A DNA stretch of 41,226 nt from Candidatus Methanoperedens sp. (GCA_027460465.1 JAPZAV010000066.1:1-41226); one strand, 5' to 3'. Shown: positions 25,931 to 34,118, numbered from the stretch's first letter. The notes: a model not told the origin generated them from the letters alone. Made by a program: numbers and translations.

Positions 25931-25950
25931 AAAGGATAATTATATCCTTT
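25931..25950. promoter_or_regulatory. Palindrome shared by the two divergent DUF72 promoters
   Basis: AAAGGATA-ATTA-TATCCTTT is a perfect inverted repeat with 8-bp arms in the 33 bp between the two ATGs. It contains the plus-strand TATA (TTATATCC); the minus-strand TATA (TATTAAT) lies at 25953-25960. One bound protein could therefore control both genes. Confidence 0.6.
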
Positions 25951-25963
25951 CTGATTAATACGT

Positions 25964-26869
25964 ATGTCCATGCACATAGGTACAGGCGGCTGGGATTACT
26001 TCCAGGTCGAGGGGCTTGATTCACTTACTGCTTATTCAAAAGCATTTGACTTTGTGGAGGTCAATTCAACCTTCTACTCACCTCCTTCCCCTGACATGGT
26101 CAGGTCGTGGAGGCGGCGGGTGAGGGAGAATTTTGAGTTCTCGGTACGCTGCCACAGAGACCTGACGCATAAGTACCTGCTTTTTCCTTGCAGGGAAAGT
26201 TATGAAATACTGAATTACTCGCTCCGGATCTGTGATGTACTGAGATCCGGGATACTGCATATCCAGACCCCGCCGTATTTCAAAATCCGGGAAAATATAA
26301 AAGATATCAGGGATCTTTTATCATCCTTCGATTTTGGCAGTACAAAGCTGGCATGGGAGATACGCGGGAATTCCCATGAAGCCACAGGATTGATGCAGGA
26401 TTTCGGGATAATACACTGCACTGATATTTCAAAGCAATTTCCAGCTGTGGATTCTGACATCCTCTACTCGCGCCTTTTCGGGCATGGAAAACACAACCTC
26501 TATCAGTTCGATGATGCCGAGCTGCTGCAGATCAATGACAGGATCAGAGGGATGAATAAAGGTGAAGCATACCTCACCTTCCACGGAGCAAGGATGTACA
26601 AAGATGCTGCAAGGCTCAGGGTATTCCACAGGAACGGGACCTTCCCCGGCATCACAAAAGCCACAGGACTGGCATCGCTCAAGATCATACTTGAAGAAGA
26701 TGCAAGATTCCCTGCAGCAAAGAACGAACTCATGGAGAAGCAGGGCTGGAAAGTGTTTGATCTTTCAGAGAATGAACATGTTCATGCGAGAACAATGCTT
26801 GAGAAGCTGCCTGACAGGGAATATACAGGGGTTGAAGAAGTGATTGAGGCTTTAGGATCACTTCAGTAA
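25964..26869 (+). CDS. DUF72 TIM-barrel protein, second copy without SWIM tail
   Basis: 301 residues. 'MHIGTGGWDYFQVEGLDSL', 'VEVNSTFYSPPS', 'FEFSVRCHRDLTHK', 'LAWEIRGNSHEA' and 'LYSRLFGHGKHNLYQF' place it in the same family as its divergent neighbour but it is clearly diverged. The C-terminal ~60 residues ('GITKATGLASLKIILEEDARFP') are a small alpha-helical tail not seen in the other copy. The two genes may encode interacting subunits. Function unknown. Confidence 0.8.
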   Translation: MSMHIGTGGWDYFQVEGLDSLTAYSKAFDFVEVNSTFYSPPSPDMVRSWRRRVRENFEFSVRCHRDLTHKYLLFPCRESYEILNYSLRICDVLRSGILHIQTPPYFKIRENIKDIRDLLSSFDFGSTKLAWEIRGNSHEATGLMQDFGIIHCTDISKQFPAVDSDILYSRLFGHGKHNLYQFDDAELLQINDRIRGMNKGEAYLTFHGARMYKDAARLRVFHRNGTFPGITKATGLASLKIILEEDARFPAAKNELMEKQGWKVFDLSENEHVHARTMLEKLPDREYTGVEEVIEALGSLQ

Positions 26870-26874
26870 AAAAC

Positions 26875-27087
26875 TCAGATCTCGCAGGTGCCGCGGGGGC
26901 AGGATAACTTTGCTGCGATTTCCATGATGTCAGATGCTGTGTCCTCTTTTGCATTCGCCCATATGCCAAGAGGAAAATGCCTGTTGCAGATCTGGCAGTA
27001 GTAACCATAATTGAGGCACAGCCATGAATGATTATGTGCTGAGCAGAGTTCTTCAGGCGTCATACTGATCTCAAATTGAACTGTCAT
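26875..27087 (-). CDS. Small cysteine-rich protein, possible zinc ribbon
   Basis: 70 residues from ATG 27087. Cysteines in 'ELCSAHNHSWLC', 'YGYYCQICNRHFPLG' and 'LSCPRGTCEI' with nearby His suggest one or two zinc sites. I do not recognise a family. The ORF-track start at 27147 adds 20 residues across the shared repeat element and is unlikely. It is convergent with the second DUF72 gene, 5 bp apart. Confidence 0.5.
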   Translation of the reverse strand: MTVQFEISMTPEELCSAHNHSWLCLNYGYYCQICNRHFPLGIWANAKEDTASDIMEIAAKLSCPRGTCEI

Positions 27088-27097
27088 GATTAAAAGA

Positions 27098-27118
27098 AAT
27101 GCCAAGCGGGGTGAAAGT
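27098..27118. repeat. Copy 1 of a shared intergenic element (core AGCGGGGTGAAAGT)
   Basis: The 14-bp core at 27105-27118 is identical to one at 34027-34040, and both are preceded by AATGC with one or two extra bases. Both copies lie in divergent intergenic regions in the same orientation. It may be an operator or a dispersed repeat. Confidence 0.5.
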
Positions 27119-27197
27119 AATAGACTTGACCTCCAGAAAAGTTTCAAATGCTTTTTAAGATGGAGGCTATTTATGGATCAACACCGAACTGTGATAT

Positions 27198-27656
27198 ATG
27201 CAGCAGAATGGATCGAATGGTCCTGATGATTACATCTCCAGGGAAGAAAGGGAGCATTTGCTTTCTGAGCTGCATCGCTTCCTTGTATGGGTGGGTGAAC
27301 AGCTTCCAGAGGAAGTGGATGTGAACGGGGAAAAAGTAAAGCTCCATGAGATGATCTGGCACTGCATACATCAAGACCAGCTTTCTGAACAGGAAAAAGA
27401 AAGGTACATGGAACTTGTCCGTCTGCTTGAGGCAAAAGAGAGAAGGGATGAAGAACTTCTGAAAACGGAAGAACTCACACATGAAGAGGCAAAAGAATTA
27501 TACCATGAAGCAGCAGCCCTGATAAGAGCAATAATGGATCTGAGGGAATGTGAGGAAGGAAAAGTCAGGCTGAAAGAGGCTGGTGAAGAACAAAAAAAGA
27601 AAATCGATGATGCCAGGAGATGGCTCAGTTTCCTGAAAAGTATTGGAAAGAAATAA
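27198..27656 (+). CDS. Coiled-coil protein, DUF5788-like
   Basis: 152 residues, very rich in Glu and Lys, nearly all helical. 'REEREHLLSELHRFLVWVGEQLPEEVDVNGEKVKLHEMIWH' is followed by heptad-like segments ('EEAKELYHEAAALIRAIMDLREC'). I associate it with the methanogen family DUF5788 from memory, but no function is known. It is divergent from the cysteine-rich gene and convergent with the HTH gene. Confidence 0.6.
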   Translation: MQQNGSNGPDDYISREEREHLLSELHRFLVWVGEQLPEEVDVNGEKVKLHEMIWHCIHQDQLSEQEKERYMELVRLLEAKERRDEELLKTEELTHEEAKELYHEAAALIRAIMDLRECEEGKVRLKEAGEEQKKKIDDARRWLSFLKSIGKK

Positions 27657-27661
27657 AACAA

Positions 27662-27919
27662 CTACCCGTGCTGACCAGCCTCCTTTATGCCTTGAAGGTT
27701 TTTTATTCCATACAGGCTCTGACGCGCATCCTTGAAATAAAAGCGCTCTTCAAGTATATTTTTTTTCTTCAATCTATCCAGTGCGTACCTCACAGTCCTG
27801 GCGGGAAGATAGCTCTCCCTTGCAATGTCTTTCTGAGTCAATAATCCACCTTTCTCAAGTATTTTAAAAACGAGTTTTGCCGAAGGAGGAAGAGACTCTA
27901 TTCTATTATCTCTGTTCAC
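27662..27919 (-). CDS. Winged helix-turn-helix transcriptional regulator
   Basis: 85 residues. 'SAKLVFKILEKGGLLTQKDIARESYLPARTVRYALDRLKKKNILEER' is a full wHTH of the MarR/TrmB type with a short C-terminal wing. The only start in frame is GTG at 27919. Upstream DNA has three GTTAAC half-sites, two in a perfect palindrome, which could be its operator. It lies downstream of the ferredoxin and Sua5 genes. Confidence 0.8.
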   Translation of the reverse strand: MNRDNRIESLPPSAKLVFKILEKGGLLTQKDIARESYLPARTVRYALDRLKKKNILEERFYFKDARQSLYGIKNLQGIKEAGQHG

Positions 27920-27988
27920 TGCAGGTGCGTCTTTTTCAAGACCATTGTTGTTAACGGCAAAGATGATCCCTCATGGTTGTCACCAGAT

Positions 27989-28007
27989 CAGTTAACGGCG
28001 TTAACTG
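27989..28007. promoter_or_regulatory. GTTAAC palindrome upstream of the HTH gene
   Basis: CAGTTAAC-GGC-GTTAACTG is a perfect inverted repeat that overlaps the stop of the shortened Sua5 gene. Another GTTAACGGC lies at 27950-27958. Repeated half-sites before a wHTH gene suggest autoregulation. Confidence 0.5.
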
Positions 28008-28369
28008 CTATAAAGGTTTCTGTAATCTGCCTCTATCTTTATTTCTTCCACCCTGGTTGGCGGCTTCTCTCCTGAGATATTGGCGCTCGTCGAGGTTATG
28101 GGAACGCCCGCACATTCGATAAGCTGGGCTGCGATCCTGTGGTCAGGATAGCGTATTCCAACAAGATCCGTCCCTGGAGTCAGGATATCAGGAACTGCCT
28201 TCTTTTTCTTGAGCACGACGGTCACAGCCCCCGGGAGAAACCTTTTGATAAAATCTGAAAAAACGTTCGCTCCAAGACCATATACAGTCTCGGTCGGGTA
28301 GATGACAGTGCCTCCCCTTTTTATGATAGCTGCGGCTTTTCTGATATCCCTGCCTGTGGAAAGCGGCAT
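28001..28369 (-). pseudogene. Sua5/YciO/YrdC protein with an internal deletion and short C-terminus
   Basis: 122 residues, while family members are usually about 200. 'GGTVIYPTETVYGLGANVFSD' runs straight into 'FIKRFLPGAVTVVLKKK', so the middle segment with the KxR/SxPL motif that binds ATP and threonine is missing, in frame. The 'PITSTSANISGEKPP' motif is present, but the protein stops soon after at 'ADYRNLYSS'. The full enzyme makes threonylcarbamoyl-AMP for tRNA t6A. This copy should be inactive unless it is a fragment with another role. It is linked to the ferredoxin gene by 12 bp. Confidence 0.8.
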
Positions 28370-28381
28370 GTGGAGGATTAA

Positions 28382-28618
28382 TTATACAGGAACCATTGCC
28401 AGAGAACTGACTGGACAGTTCTTTGTGCATATCCCGCATGCTATGCATGTGTCGTAATCTATCACGGCAGCGCCGTTGCTCACATATATAGCAAGTTTTG
28501 CGGTATTGATATCAAAATCTTCTGCTTTAGATTGTTTCGTATTGGTGGGACAGATTGTAACACATATCCCACATCCATTGCAATTCTCTGATTGTACCAG
28601 TTTCTTATCTTTTGCCAT
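28382..28618 (-). CDS. 2[4Fe-4S] ferredoxin
   Basis: 78 residues with two complete cluster motifs, 'CNGCGICVTICP' and 'CIACGICTKNCP', separated by a longer linker (AIYVSNGAAVIDYD). This is a polyferredoxin-type or FwdG-like electron carrier. It is divergent from hdrE across 117 bp, so it could serve the heterodisulfide reductase, but that is inference from context. Confidence 0.93.
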   Translation of the reverse strand: MAKDKKLVQSENCNGCGICVTICPTNTKQSKAEDFDINTAKLAIYVSNGAAVIDYDTCIACGICTKNCPVSSLAMVPV

Positions 28619-28735
28619 GAATGAATGATACAGCAGCGAAAGATATGAACATTTCGATTCATTTAATAACGAAAGCTTAATATAAACGTGATTCTTACGT
28701 GATTAAAGCCATCACAGGCAGAACAGGAGGATAAA

Positions 28736-29566
28736 ATGACAGAAGGCCTTGAAATATTTGGAAAAACAGTATTCGATACACTCTTTGTAGATTACAGGAT
28801 TATGGTTGTGACAGCCATCATTTCAATAGTCATATTCCTTATAGGGATGTATCTTCAACTGGATAAATGGGGACGTGGAACCCTTGAAGGAGCGACAAAA
28901 CCCCTTGGTGCATGGGGCACTTTTAAATTGATAGTTCACAGGATATTCGAGAAAGGCATAGGTCCTGCACTCGGAGTAATAATCCTTGACGGTTTGTTCC
29001 AGCGCAGGACATGGCGCAGGAGAAAGACCGAATGGTTGATGCATATATTGATCTTCTGGGGATGGTTCGGGTTGTTCATACTCACAGTAACCGCTGCAGC
29101 AGCTGAGTTCTATGGACCGTTCATCTTAAATGAGCAGCCAGGACAGCCGGAATTATTTATCACCACATTCCAGGTACTTAAGATTCCAAACCTGATTTTC
29201 GCTTCAATGCTGACGATCGGGATCATAGTAGCAGTCGTGAGAAGGATATTCTTCGCAGATGTCCCGCCTGCAAGATTCACAAGCGTTGACTGGATATCTA
29301 TTGCTGGAATCAGCATAGTAATAATTACTGGCTTTCTCGCATATTATCTCAGGATAGATTATTATGGGATAACAGGGAGGATGCTGGTGGATCAATACGA
29401 GGCCGCAGTTCCTGCATTTTTCAACAACCCAACAGTACTTTTCCATGAGGTGTTTACTCTGCTGTTCTGTGTTGCCTACCTGCCTTTCAGCAAGCTATTC
29501 CATATGTTCGTTACACCTCTGGTGATTATGATCAATAAGGGCGGCTATGTGGAAGTGAACGAATAG
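28736..29566 (+). CDS. hdrE: Heterodisulfide reductase subunit E, membrane cytochrome b
   Basis: 276 residues with five or so membrane helices and the family pattern 'RRTWRRRKTEWLMHILIFWGWFGLF', where the His is a likely heme-b ligand, and 'NPTVLFHEVFTLLFCVAYLPFSK' near the end. HdrE passes electrons from methanophenazine to HdrD, which reduces CoM-S-S-CoB in methanogenesis (or runs in reverse in ANME). The GGAGG site is 7 nt before the ATG, and CTTAATATAAACG near 28676 is a likely TATA box. It is followed by hdrD, the usual order. Confidence 0.92.
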   Translation: MTEGLEIFGKTVFDTLFVDYRIMVVTAIISIVIFLIGMYLQLDKWGRGTLEGATKPLGAWGTFKLIVHRIFEKGIGPALGVIILDGLFQRRTWRRRKTEWLMHILIFWGWFGLFILTVTAAAAEFYGPFILNEQPGQPELFITTFQVLKIPNLIFASMLTIGIIVAVVRRIFFADVPPARFTSVDWISIAGISIVIITGFLAYYLRIDYYGITGRMLVDQYEAAVPAFFNNPTVLFHEVFTLLFCVAYLPFSKLFHMFVTPLVIMINKGGYVEVNE

Positions 29567-29570
29567 GAGA

Positions 29571-29592
29571 GTTTGTTAGTCATCTAACGAAC
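29571..29592 (+). other. Hairpin between hdrE and hdrD
   Basis: GTTTGTTAG-TCAT-CTAACGAAC folds as a 9-bp stem with one G.T pair. It comes right after the hdrE stop, and a TATA-like ATATTTATATCA follows, so this could be an RNA-processing site or a transcript end before a second promoter for hdrD. Confidence 0.4.
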
Positions 29593-29627
29593 AATATTTA
29601 TATCAATGGAAACATAGGAGAATTATC

Positions 29628-30892
29628 ATGGCAAAAAATAAACCGGCAATAAAGACCAGGCAATCGAACCAAGGGATAAGATCCTGAGATGGCGGGAGTA
29701 CGTTACCAAGAGTTACGGCTGGAAAGCAAAACTTTTTGGACCCGCTGCAATCCCCCAGGAAGATATCAAGAAATATACGGATGATCTGTACAACTGCACC
29801 ACATGCGGTATGTGCGGCACTGTATGCTGTGCTGGTATAGATACCATCGAACTCTGGGAATCCAACCGCGCAAACCTTGTGAAGCACGGAACAGGACCAT
29901 ATGGCAAGCAGAGTCTTTTCCCCAAGCTCATTGGAGAGGGACATAATCCATATCTCAAACAGCAGAAAGACCGACTCGCCTGGATGACGCCTGATATCAA
30001 GATAGCAGATAAGTCGGATATAGCGTATTTCATCGGCTGCACAGCAGGTTACAACCAGCAGGCGCTCTGCGTCAGCACTGCAAGGATACTGAACAAGCTC
30101 AATGTCCCGTTCATGGTGCTTGGAGAAGATGAATGGTGCTGTGCCTCAGCTCTGATAAGGACAGGTCAGCAGCATCTCGGCGAAGTGCCGAAGCAGGCAG
30201 CACTGCACAATGTAGAGGCATTGAAAGCACGCGGCGCAAAGAGGGTCGTATTTGCATGCGCAGGATGTTTCAGGGCAGCAAAGATAGACTGGCCTCGAGC
30301 ATATGGAAAACCTCTGCCGTTTGAGGCGATCCACATGTCCCAGTTCCTGGCAGAACAGATGGACGCAGGGAAGATAAAATGGGAGAAGAGCTTTGATAAG
30401 ACGGTTACATACCATGACCCCTGCCACCTCGGAAGGCATGTGGGCGTATTTGAAGAGCCAAGGAAGGTCCTGAAGAGCATGCCAGGCATCAAACTTGTGG
30501 AAATGGAAAGGAATCGCCATGAGCAGAGGTGCTGCGGTGCGGGCGGAGGTGTGAAAGCAGGCATACCTGACCTTGCGCTTGGTGTTGCCAAGGACAGGAT
30601 GACTGACGCCGGGGCAACAAAGGCTGAGGTACTGATCAGCACATGCCCGTTCTGCAGGCGCAACCTCCTTGATGGCAGGGATGACCTGAAGATGGAGATG
30701 AGGGTGGACGACCTCGTGGTTCTCGCAGCCAACCTCATGGGTCTGAGCACAGACATCAAATCCCCTGCTCCAGGAGCGCCAAAGGAGACCATAAGCGACC
30801 TGTTCAGGACACAGACCATACCTCCAAAGCCGGCTGAGCCCAAGAAAGAAGAGCCAAAGGCTGCTCCTGCGGCTGAAAAGAAGCAGGCATAA
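29628..30892 (+). pseudogene. hdrD: Heterodisulfide reductase subunit D, damaged N-terminus
   Basis: The ORF track starts at 29810, but ATG 29628 with GGAG in front begins '[10 protein letters not shown]', the normal HdrD start. Frame 0 then stops. The homologous text resumes in the -1 frame as '[19 protein letters not shown]', so the first [4Fe-4S] motif (CxxCGxC..CP) and about 35 residues are missing. No other start exists before Met at 29810. The remainder is intact: '[12 protein letters not shown]', then two CCG domains ('[15 protein letters not shown]', '[11 protein letters not shown]', 'CPFCRRNL') that hold the catalytic cubanes. The tail is Ala/Pro/Lys-rich and longer than usual. As sequenced, the protein should not work. 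Confidence 0.85.
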
Positions 30893-30911
30893 AGCCTGCT
30901 CTGATTTTTTA
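30882..30911 (+). terminator. Hairpin-plus-T-tract terminator of hdrED
   Basis: AGCAGGC-ATAAA-GCCTGCT is a perfect 7-bp stem followed by CTGATTTTTT. The hdrD stop codon TAA is in the loop. Confidence 0.6.
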
Positions 30912-30947
30912 TAGCAGGTCTCATAGAAAAGCTTTTTATCAAGACCT

Positions 30948-30971
30948 GCGATGTTCACTCATGAACATCGC
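30948..30971. promoter_or_regulatory. Perfect palindrome covering the YkgJ start codon
   Basis: GCGATGTTCA-CTCA-TGAACATCGC has 10-bp arms, and the ATG at 30961 starts at the end of the loop. In RNA it would hide the start codon; in DNA it could bind a regulator at the transcription start. Confidence 0.5.
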
Positions 30972-31605
30972 CTCTCTCGGGCGCAGGATTGAACATCTTA
31001 TTCATACCGATCCATCTGTTCTTGCCTCCATGGTCTTTGATTCTGGTTTTTCCTGTCAGCGCTGCGGCTGGTGCTGCAGGGAGAATTTCAGTATCAGGAT
31101 AACACGGGATATCCTTCGTCCATCCAATGCGGTCTCTGTTTTTCCGGACGATGTCAGGCATATAATCAAAAATACCGGGATGCAGTGGGATGAAATAGCT
31201 GAACCTGATATCTATTCGTGTTTATCGGATGGGAATATAATATGGGTCATCGGCTGGATACTGCGGCGCAGCAGGGAAGATGATTGTATTTTCTACAGGA
31301 ACCATGAGTGTTCAGCGTACGAGTACCGCCCTCTGATCTGCAGATGCTATCCTTTTTTCATGGGAGAGAACGGGGTCGAGGTCATGTACTGCAATGGAAT
31401 GGGGAACAAAATGACCCCGGAAACGGCTGCTGAGATCGGAAAATTATTGAAGAAGTATGAGCTTAAGAAACTCAGAAATTATATCAGCATCATCAGGCAG
31501 ATGGGAGACGTGCTGCGTCTATCCAGCCTGCGTTCAATCCCCGGGGATTACTCAGGGGAGATCATATTATGCGATGGAGAAGCGGTATCTGTGCGCAGAT
31601 TGTAA
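30961..31605 (+). CDS. YkgJ-family cysteine cluster protein
   Basis: 214 residues. 'FSCQRCGWCCRENFSIRITRDIL' and 'DCIFYRNHECSAYEYRPLICRCYPFF' are the conserved cysteine clusters of the YkgJ (zinc/iron-chelating) family. The function of the family is uncertain; the Cys set could hold Fe-S or Zn. The gene's stop directly touches the tRNA-Pro gene on the other strand. The start is ATG 30961. Confidence 0.85.
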   Translation: MNIASLGRRIEHLIHTDPSVLASMVFDSGFSCQRCGWCCRENFSIRITRDILRPSNAVSVFPDDVRHIIKNTGMQWDEIAEPDIYSCLSDGNIIWVIGWILRRSREDDCIFYRNHECSAYEYRPLICRCYPFFMGENGVEVMYCNGMGNKMTPETAAEIGKLLKKYELKKLRNYISIIRQMGDVLRLSSLRSIPGDYSGEIILCDGEAVSVRRL

Positions 31606-31680
31606 TGGGATAGCGCGGATTTGAACCGCGGTCTAAGCGTCCCAAACGCTCAAGGATGGACCAGGCTACCCTACTATCCC
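31606..31680 (-). tRNA. tRNA-Pro(UGG)
   Basis: A 75-nt cloverleaf on the minus strand. Acceptor stem GGGATAG/CTATCCC with A73, anticodon stem GAGCG/CGCTT around loop TTTGGGA (anticodon UGG), and T arm CGCGG-TTCAAAT-CCGCG. No CCA is encoded and no intron is seen. Confidence 0.95.
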
Positions 31681-31722
31681 TTTGGGCGTCTAACTAACAG
31701 CCTGATAAGATAAAAACCTTGC

Positions 31723-33987
31723 TCAACCTTTATACTCACAGCTTACAACCTCTTTGATCCTGTCCGCGGTCTTTGGTCCCACAAGTCCAACCTCCATCAG
31801 TTCTTCGCGTGAGGCTGCCATGATCTTTTCCACGCTTCCAAAATGTTTGAGGAGATTTCTTGCAACAGCAGGACCGATCTCAGGGAGCGATGAGATCACA
31901 TATTCCTGCTGTTCTTTAAGTGTCATGGAAGTTTTCTTTCCATGTGTACTGAATTCCCTTTTTTCATCGTTCTGTTCCCTCTTTGCCATGATATTTATCA
32001 ATGCCGCAGTATCTTCCTCGTCAGTGCTGAAGATGATCGGAACCTTGAAATCAATAGCTATCGAGGATAGGACGCCTCTGATGGAGTTCGGGTTTATCTG
32101 TCTTGCTGTATAGAGCCCTTCACCTTCAATGATAAGCAAAGGACGCTCAAACGTGCGGGCAAGATCAGAGATCTGCCCGAAGAGATCTCTTCCGTCCATG
32201 AGCGTGCTCAGGAAATCTTCCACTGTCTTGCGCTCGATGCCTAACCTGTCGCTCACCACATAATCGGCGACCTCAAGCGTCCTCAATTCCACATCAATTC
32301 CAAGTCTTTCAAGAATTTTTGCAACAGGAGAACGGATCTCTCTCTGGTCAACCAGTACCTTAAGCCCTCCTGATTTTTGTTCAGGCATCTTATGCAGAGG
32401 GAAGTCGAGCAATTTTTTCTGACCATCGCCCTGCTGCCCTCCATTCGTATTATCCTCCAGTTCATTATTCAGGTTCTTCATCGTCCTGATCATCGATCTC
32501 TCTTTCCTGTTGCTCGTCCAGTGATATGCTTCGTCCTTTGATCCTTTTGCCATAAGGATCACCACGCGCCCGGCATGCTTTCGTCCGGTCCTTCCTTTCC
32601 GCTGTATGCTCCTTATTTCAGAAGGGATGGGTTCAAAGAAAACCACGAGGTCTGTTGCAGGGATATCCAGCCCTTCTTCTGCAACAGATGTGGCGACAAG
32701 GGTATTATACTCGCCTTCCCTGAATTTCTGGATTATACCCACCTGCTGCTTCTGCGTCAGACCTGTGTCCCTGTACCTGCTCGCCTGTCCTACGAACCTC
32801 ACTGGCTTTATGCCTTCCACATCTTTCAGGGATTCTGTAACATGTTCAGCCATATCCCTGTAATTGGTGAAAACTATCACCCTGGACTGCGGGTTCTCAC
32901 TGATCTGTTTCTGGACAAGTTGCTTCACGACATTTAATTTAGGATTGTTATCATTGCAGCCTGCAAGATGATGCACTGCCTGGCGCATGTTCATGTCCTC
33001 CATGAGGCGTTTTGCTGCTTTGCTGCCGCTTTTTGATCTTGCCTCGTTCTCAAGCCTCTCAAAATATCTGGATAAGGCAGAAACACCCTGCGTCTCAGCG
33101 ATCTCTATCGCATGGCTGATCTTGAATATTTCAGCAAGCACCGATATACCCTGATACACCTTCTGGTCAGGTGCCGAGCCGAGCCGCGACTGCATCCGCG
33201 CCTGAAGATCAAGCATTTCCCTCTTTGATAGCTTTGTCTGGTAGGGTGAGATAAAACCAAGCTCTCGCAGTTTATTCATTCTGTCTGCAAGCACCTTATC
33301 CATCGGCTGTTTCAAGCTTTTGATCTCAACAGGGATGGGTACGTATATCCATTCAACATCCTTATCAAAGATATAAGGTCTGACATCAGGGTCAGAGTCA
33401 GAGCGTATCTCGACAGCTGCGATGTGAAGATTCGCACATACCTCCTGGATCTTTGCCGGGTCGCTGCCTGGACTTGCAGTTATCCCGAGAACAAGCGGTT
33501 CTTTGTTCTGCTGCATATATTTTTCTGCGATATATACGTATGAATAATCCCCTGTTGCCCTGTGCGCCTCATCAAAAATGATGCATGAAACATTCTCAAG
33601 GTCTATTTTTTTCCCCAGGAGATCGTTCTCTATCACCTGGGGCGTGGAAACTACGACCTGTGCGGTCTCCCACATGGACGCTCGCTTTCCGGGAGGTGTG
33701 GTGCCTGTGAATAGCACGATCGTCTCCGGCATTATGGTCAGGGCACTCTTCAGAAAAGCAGCATGCTGTTCAACAAGCGGCTTTGTGGGGGAAAGGAGCA
33801 GCACCTTACCTTTCGAAAGGTTCGAGACCATTACAAAAAGAGCAACAATGGTTTTGCCAAGACCTGTCGGAAGCACCACAAGAGTTGATTTTTTAACCGC
33901 TTCTCCCGCAATTGAGAGCTGATACAGCCTCTGCTCTACGGTATCTGGCTTTATGAGCGGGTGATTTATATACTGAACATCAGTCAT
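31723..33987 (-). CDS. hef: Hef helicase-nuclease
   Basis: 754 residues, the usual length. The N-terminal SF2 helicase has Walker A 'LPTGLGKT' (about residue 40), DEAH, 'TASPG' and the C-terminal 'IQRKGRTGR'. The ERCC4-type nuclease follows with 'GIERKTVEDF', and two helix-hairpin-helix motifs close the protein ('LPEIGPAVARNLLKHFGS', 'GLVGPKTADRIKEVV'). Hef is the archaeal relative of FANCM/XPF and cuts or remodels stalled forks. It is single-standing with a TATA box near 34005. Confidence 0.97.
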   Translation of the reverse strand: MTDVQYINHPLIKPDTVEQRLYQLSIAGEAVKKSTLVVLPTGLGKTIVALFVMVSNLSKGKVLLLSPTKPLVEQHAAFLKSALTIMPETIVLFTGTTPPGKRASMWETAQVVVSTPQVIENDLLGKKIDLENVSCIIFDEAHRATGDYSYVYIAEKYMQQNKEPLVLGITASPGSDPAKIQEVCANLHIAAVEIRSDSDPDVRPYIFDKDVEWIYVPIPVEIKSLKQPMDKVLADRMNKLRELGFISPYQTKLSKREMLDLQARMQSRLGSAPDQKVYQGISVLAEIFKISHAIEIAETQGVSALSRYFERLENEARSKSGSKAAKRLMEDMNMRQAVHHLAGCNDNNPKLNVVKQLVQKQISENPQSRVIVFTNYRDMAEHVTESLKDVEGIKPVRFVGQASRYRDTGLTQKQQVGIIQKFREGEYNTLVATSVAEEGLDIPATDLVVFFEPIPSEIRSIQRKGRTGRKHAGRVVILMAKGSKDEAYHWTSNRKERSMIRTMKNLNNELEDNTNGGQQGDGQKKLLDFPLHKMPEQKSGGLKVLVDQREIRSPVAKILERLGIDVELRTLEVADYVVSDRLGIERKTVEDFLSTLMDGRDLFGQISDLARTFERPLLIIEGEGLYTARQINPNSIRGVLSSIAIDFKVPIIFSTDEEDTAALINIMAKREQNDEKREFSTHGKKTSMTLKEQQEYVISSLPEIGPAVARNLLKHFGSVEKIMAASREELMEVGLVGPKTADRIKEVVSCEYKG

Positions 33988-34020
33988 CCGAGGAATAATA
34001 TCTTATATGATAATAAATCT

Positions 34021-34040
34021 AATGCGAGCGGGGTGAAAGT
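34021..34040. repeat. Copy 2 of the shared intergenic element (core AGCGGGGTGAAAGT)
   Basis: Core at 34027-34040, identical to the one at 27105-27118. It lies between the divergent hef and zinc-ribbon genes. Confidence 0.5.
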
Positions 34041-34118
34041 TTTCCTTAAATAGTAAGAAAAGTTAATATATCCATAGAAAGATTAAACATATACAATCAA
34101 CTCTGGAGGTAAATAAAC

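Noticed and set aside
29628-29700. Programmed -1 frameshift in hdrD
   Set aside because: A slip at the A-rich GCAAAAAAT would run at once into a TAA in the -1 frame, no slippery heptamer lies after it, and the missing Fe-S motif cannot be explained by a frameshift.
30146-30958. 258- and 270-codon minus-strand ORFs opposite hdrD
   Set aside because: Both mirror the hdrD coding strand in other frames; neither contains a recognisable domain.
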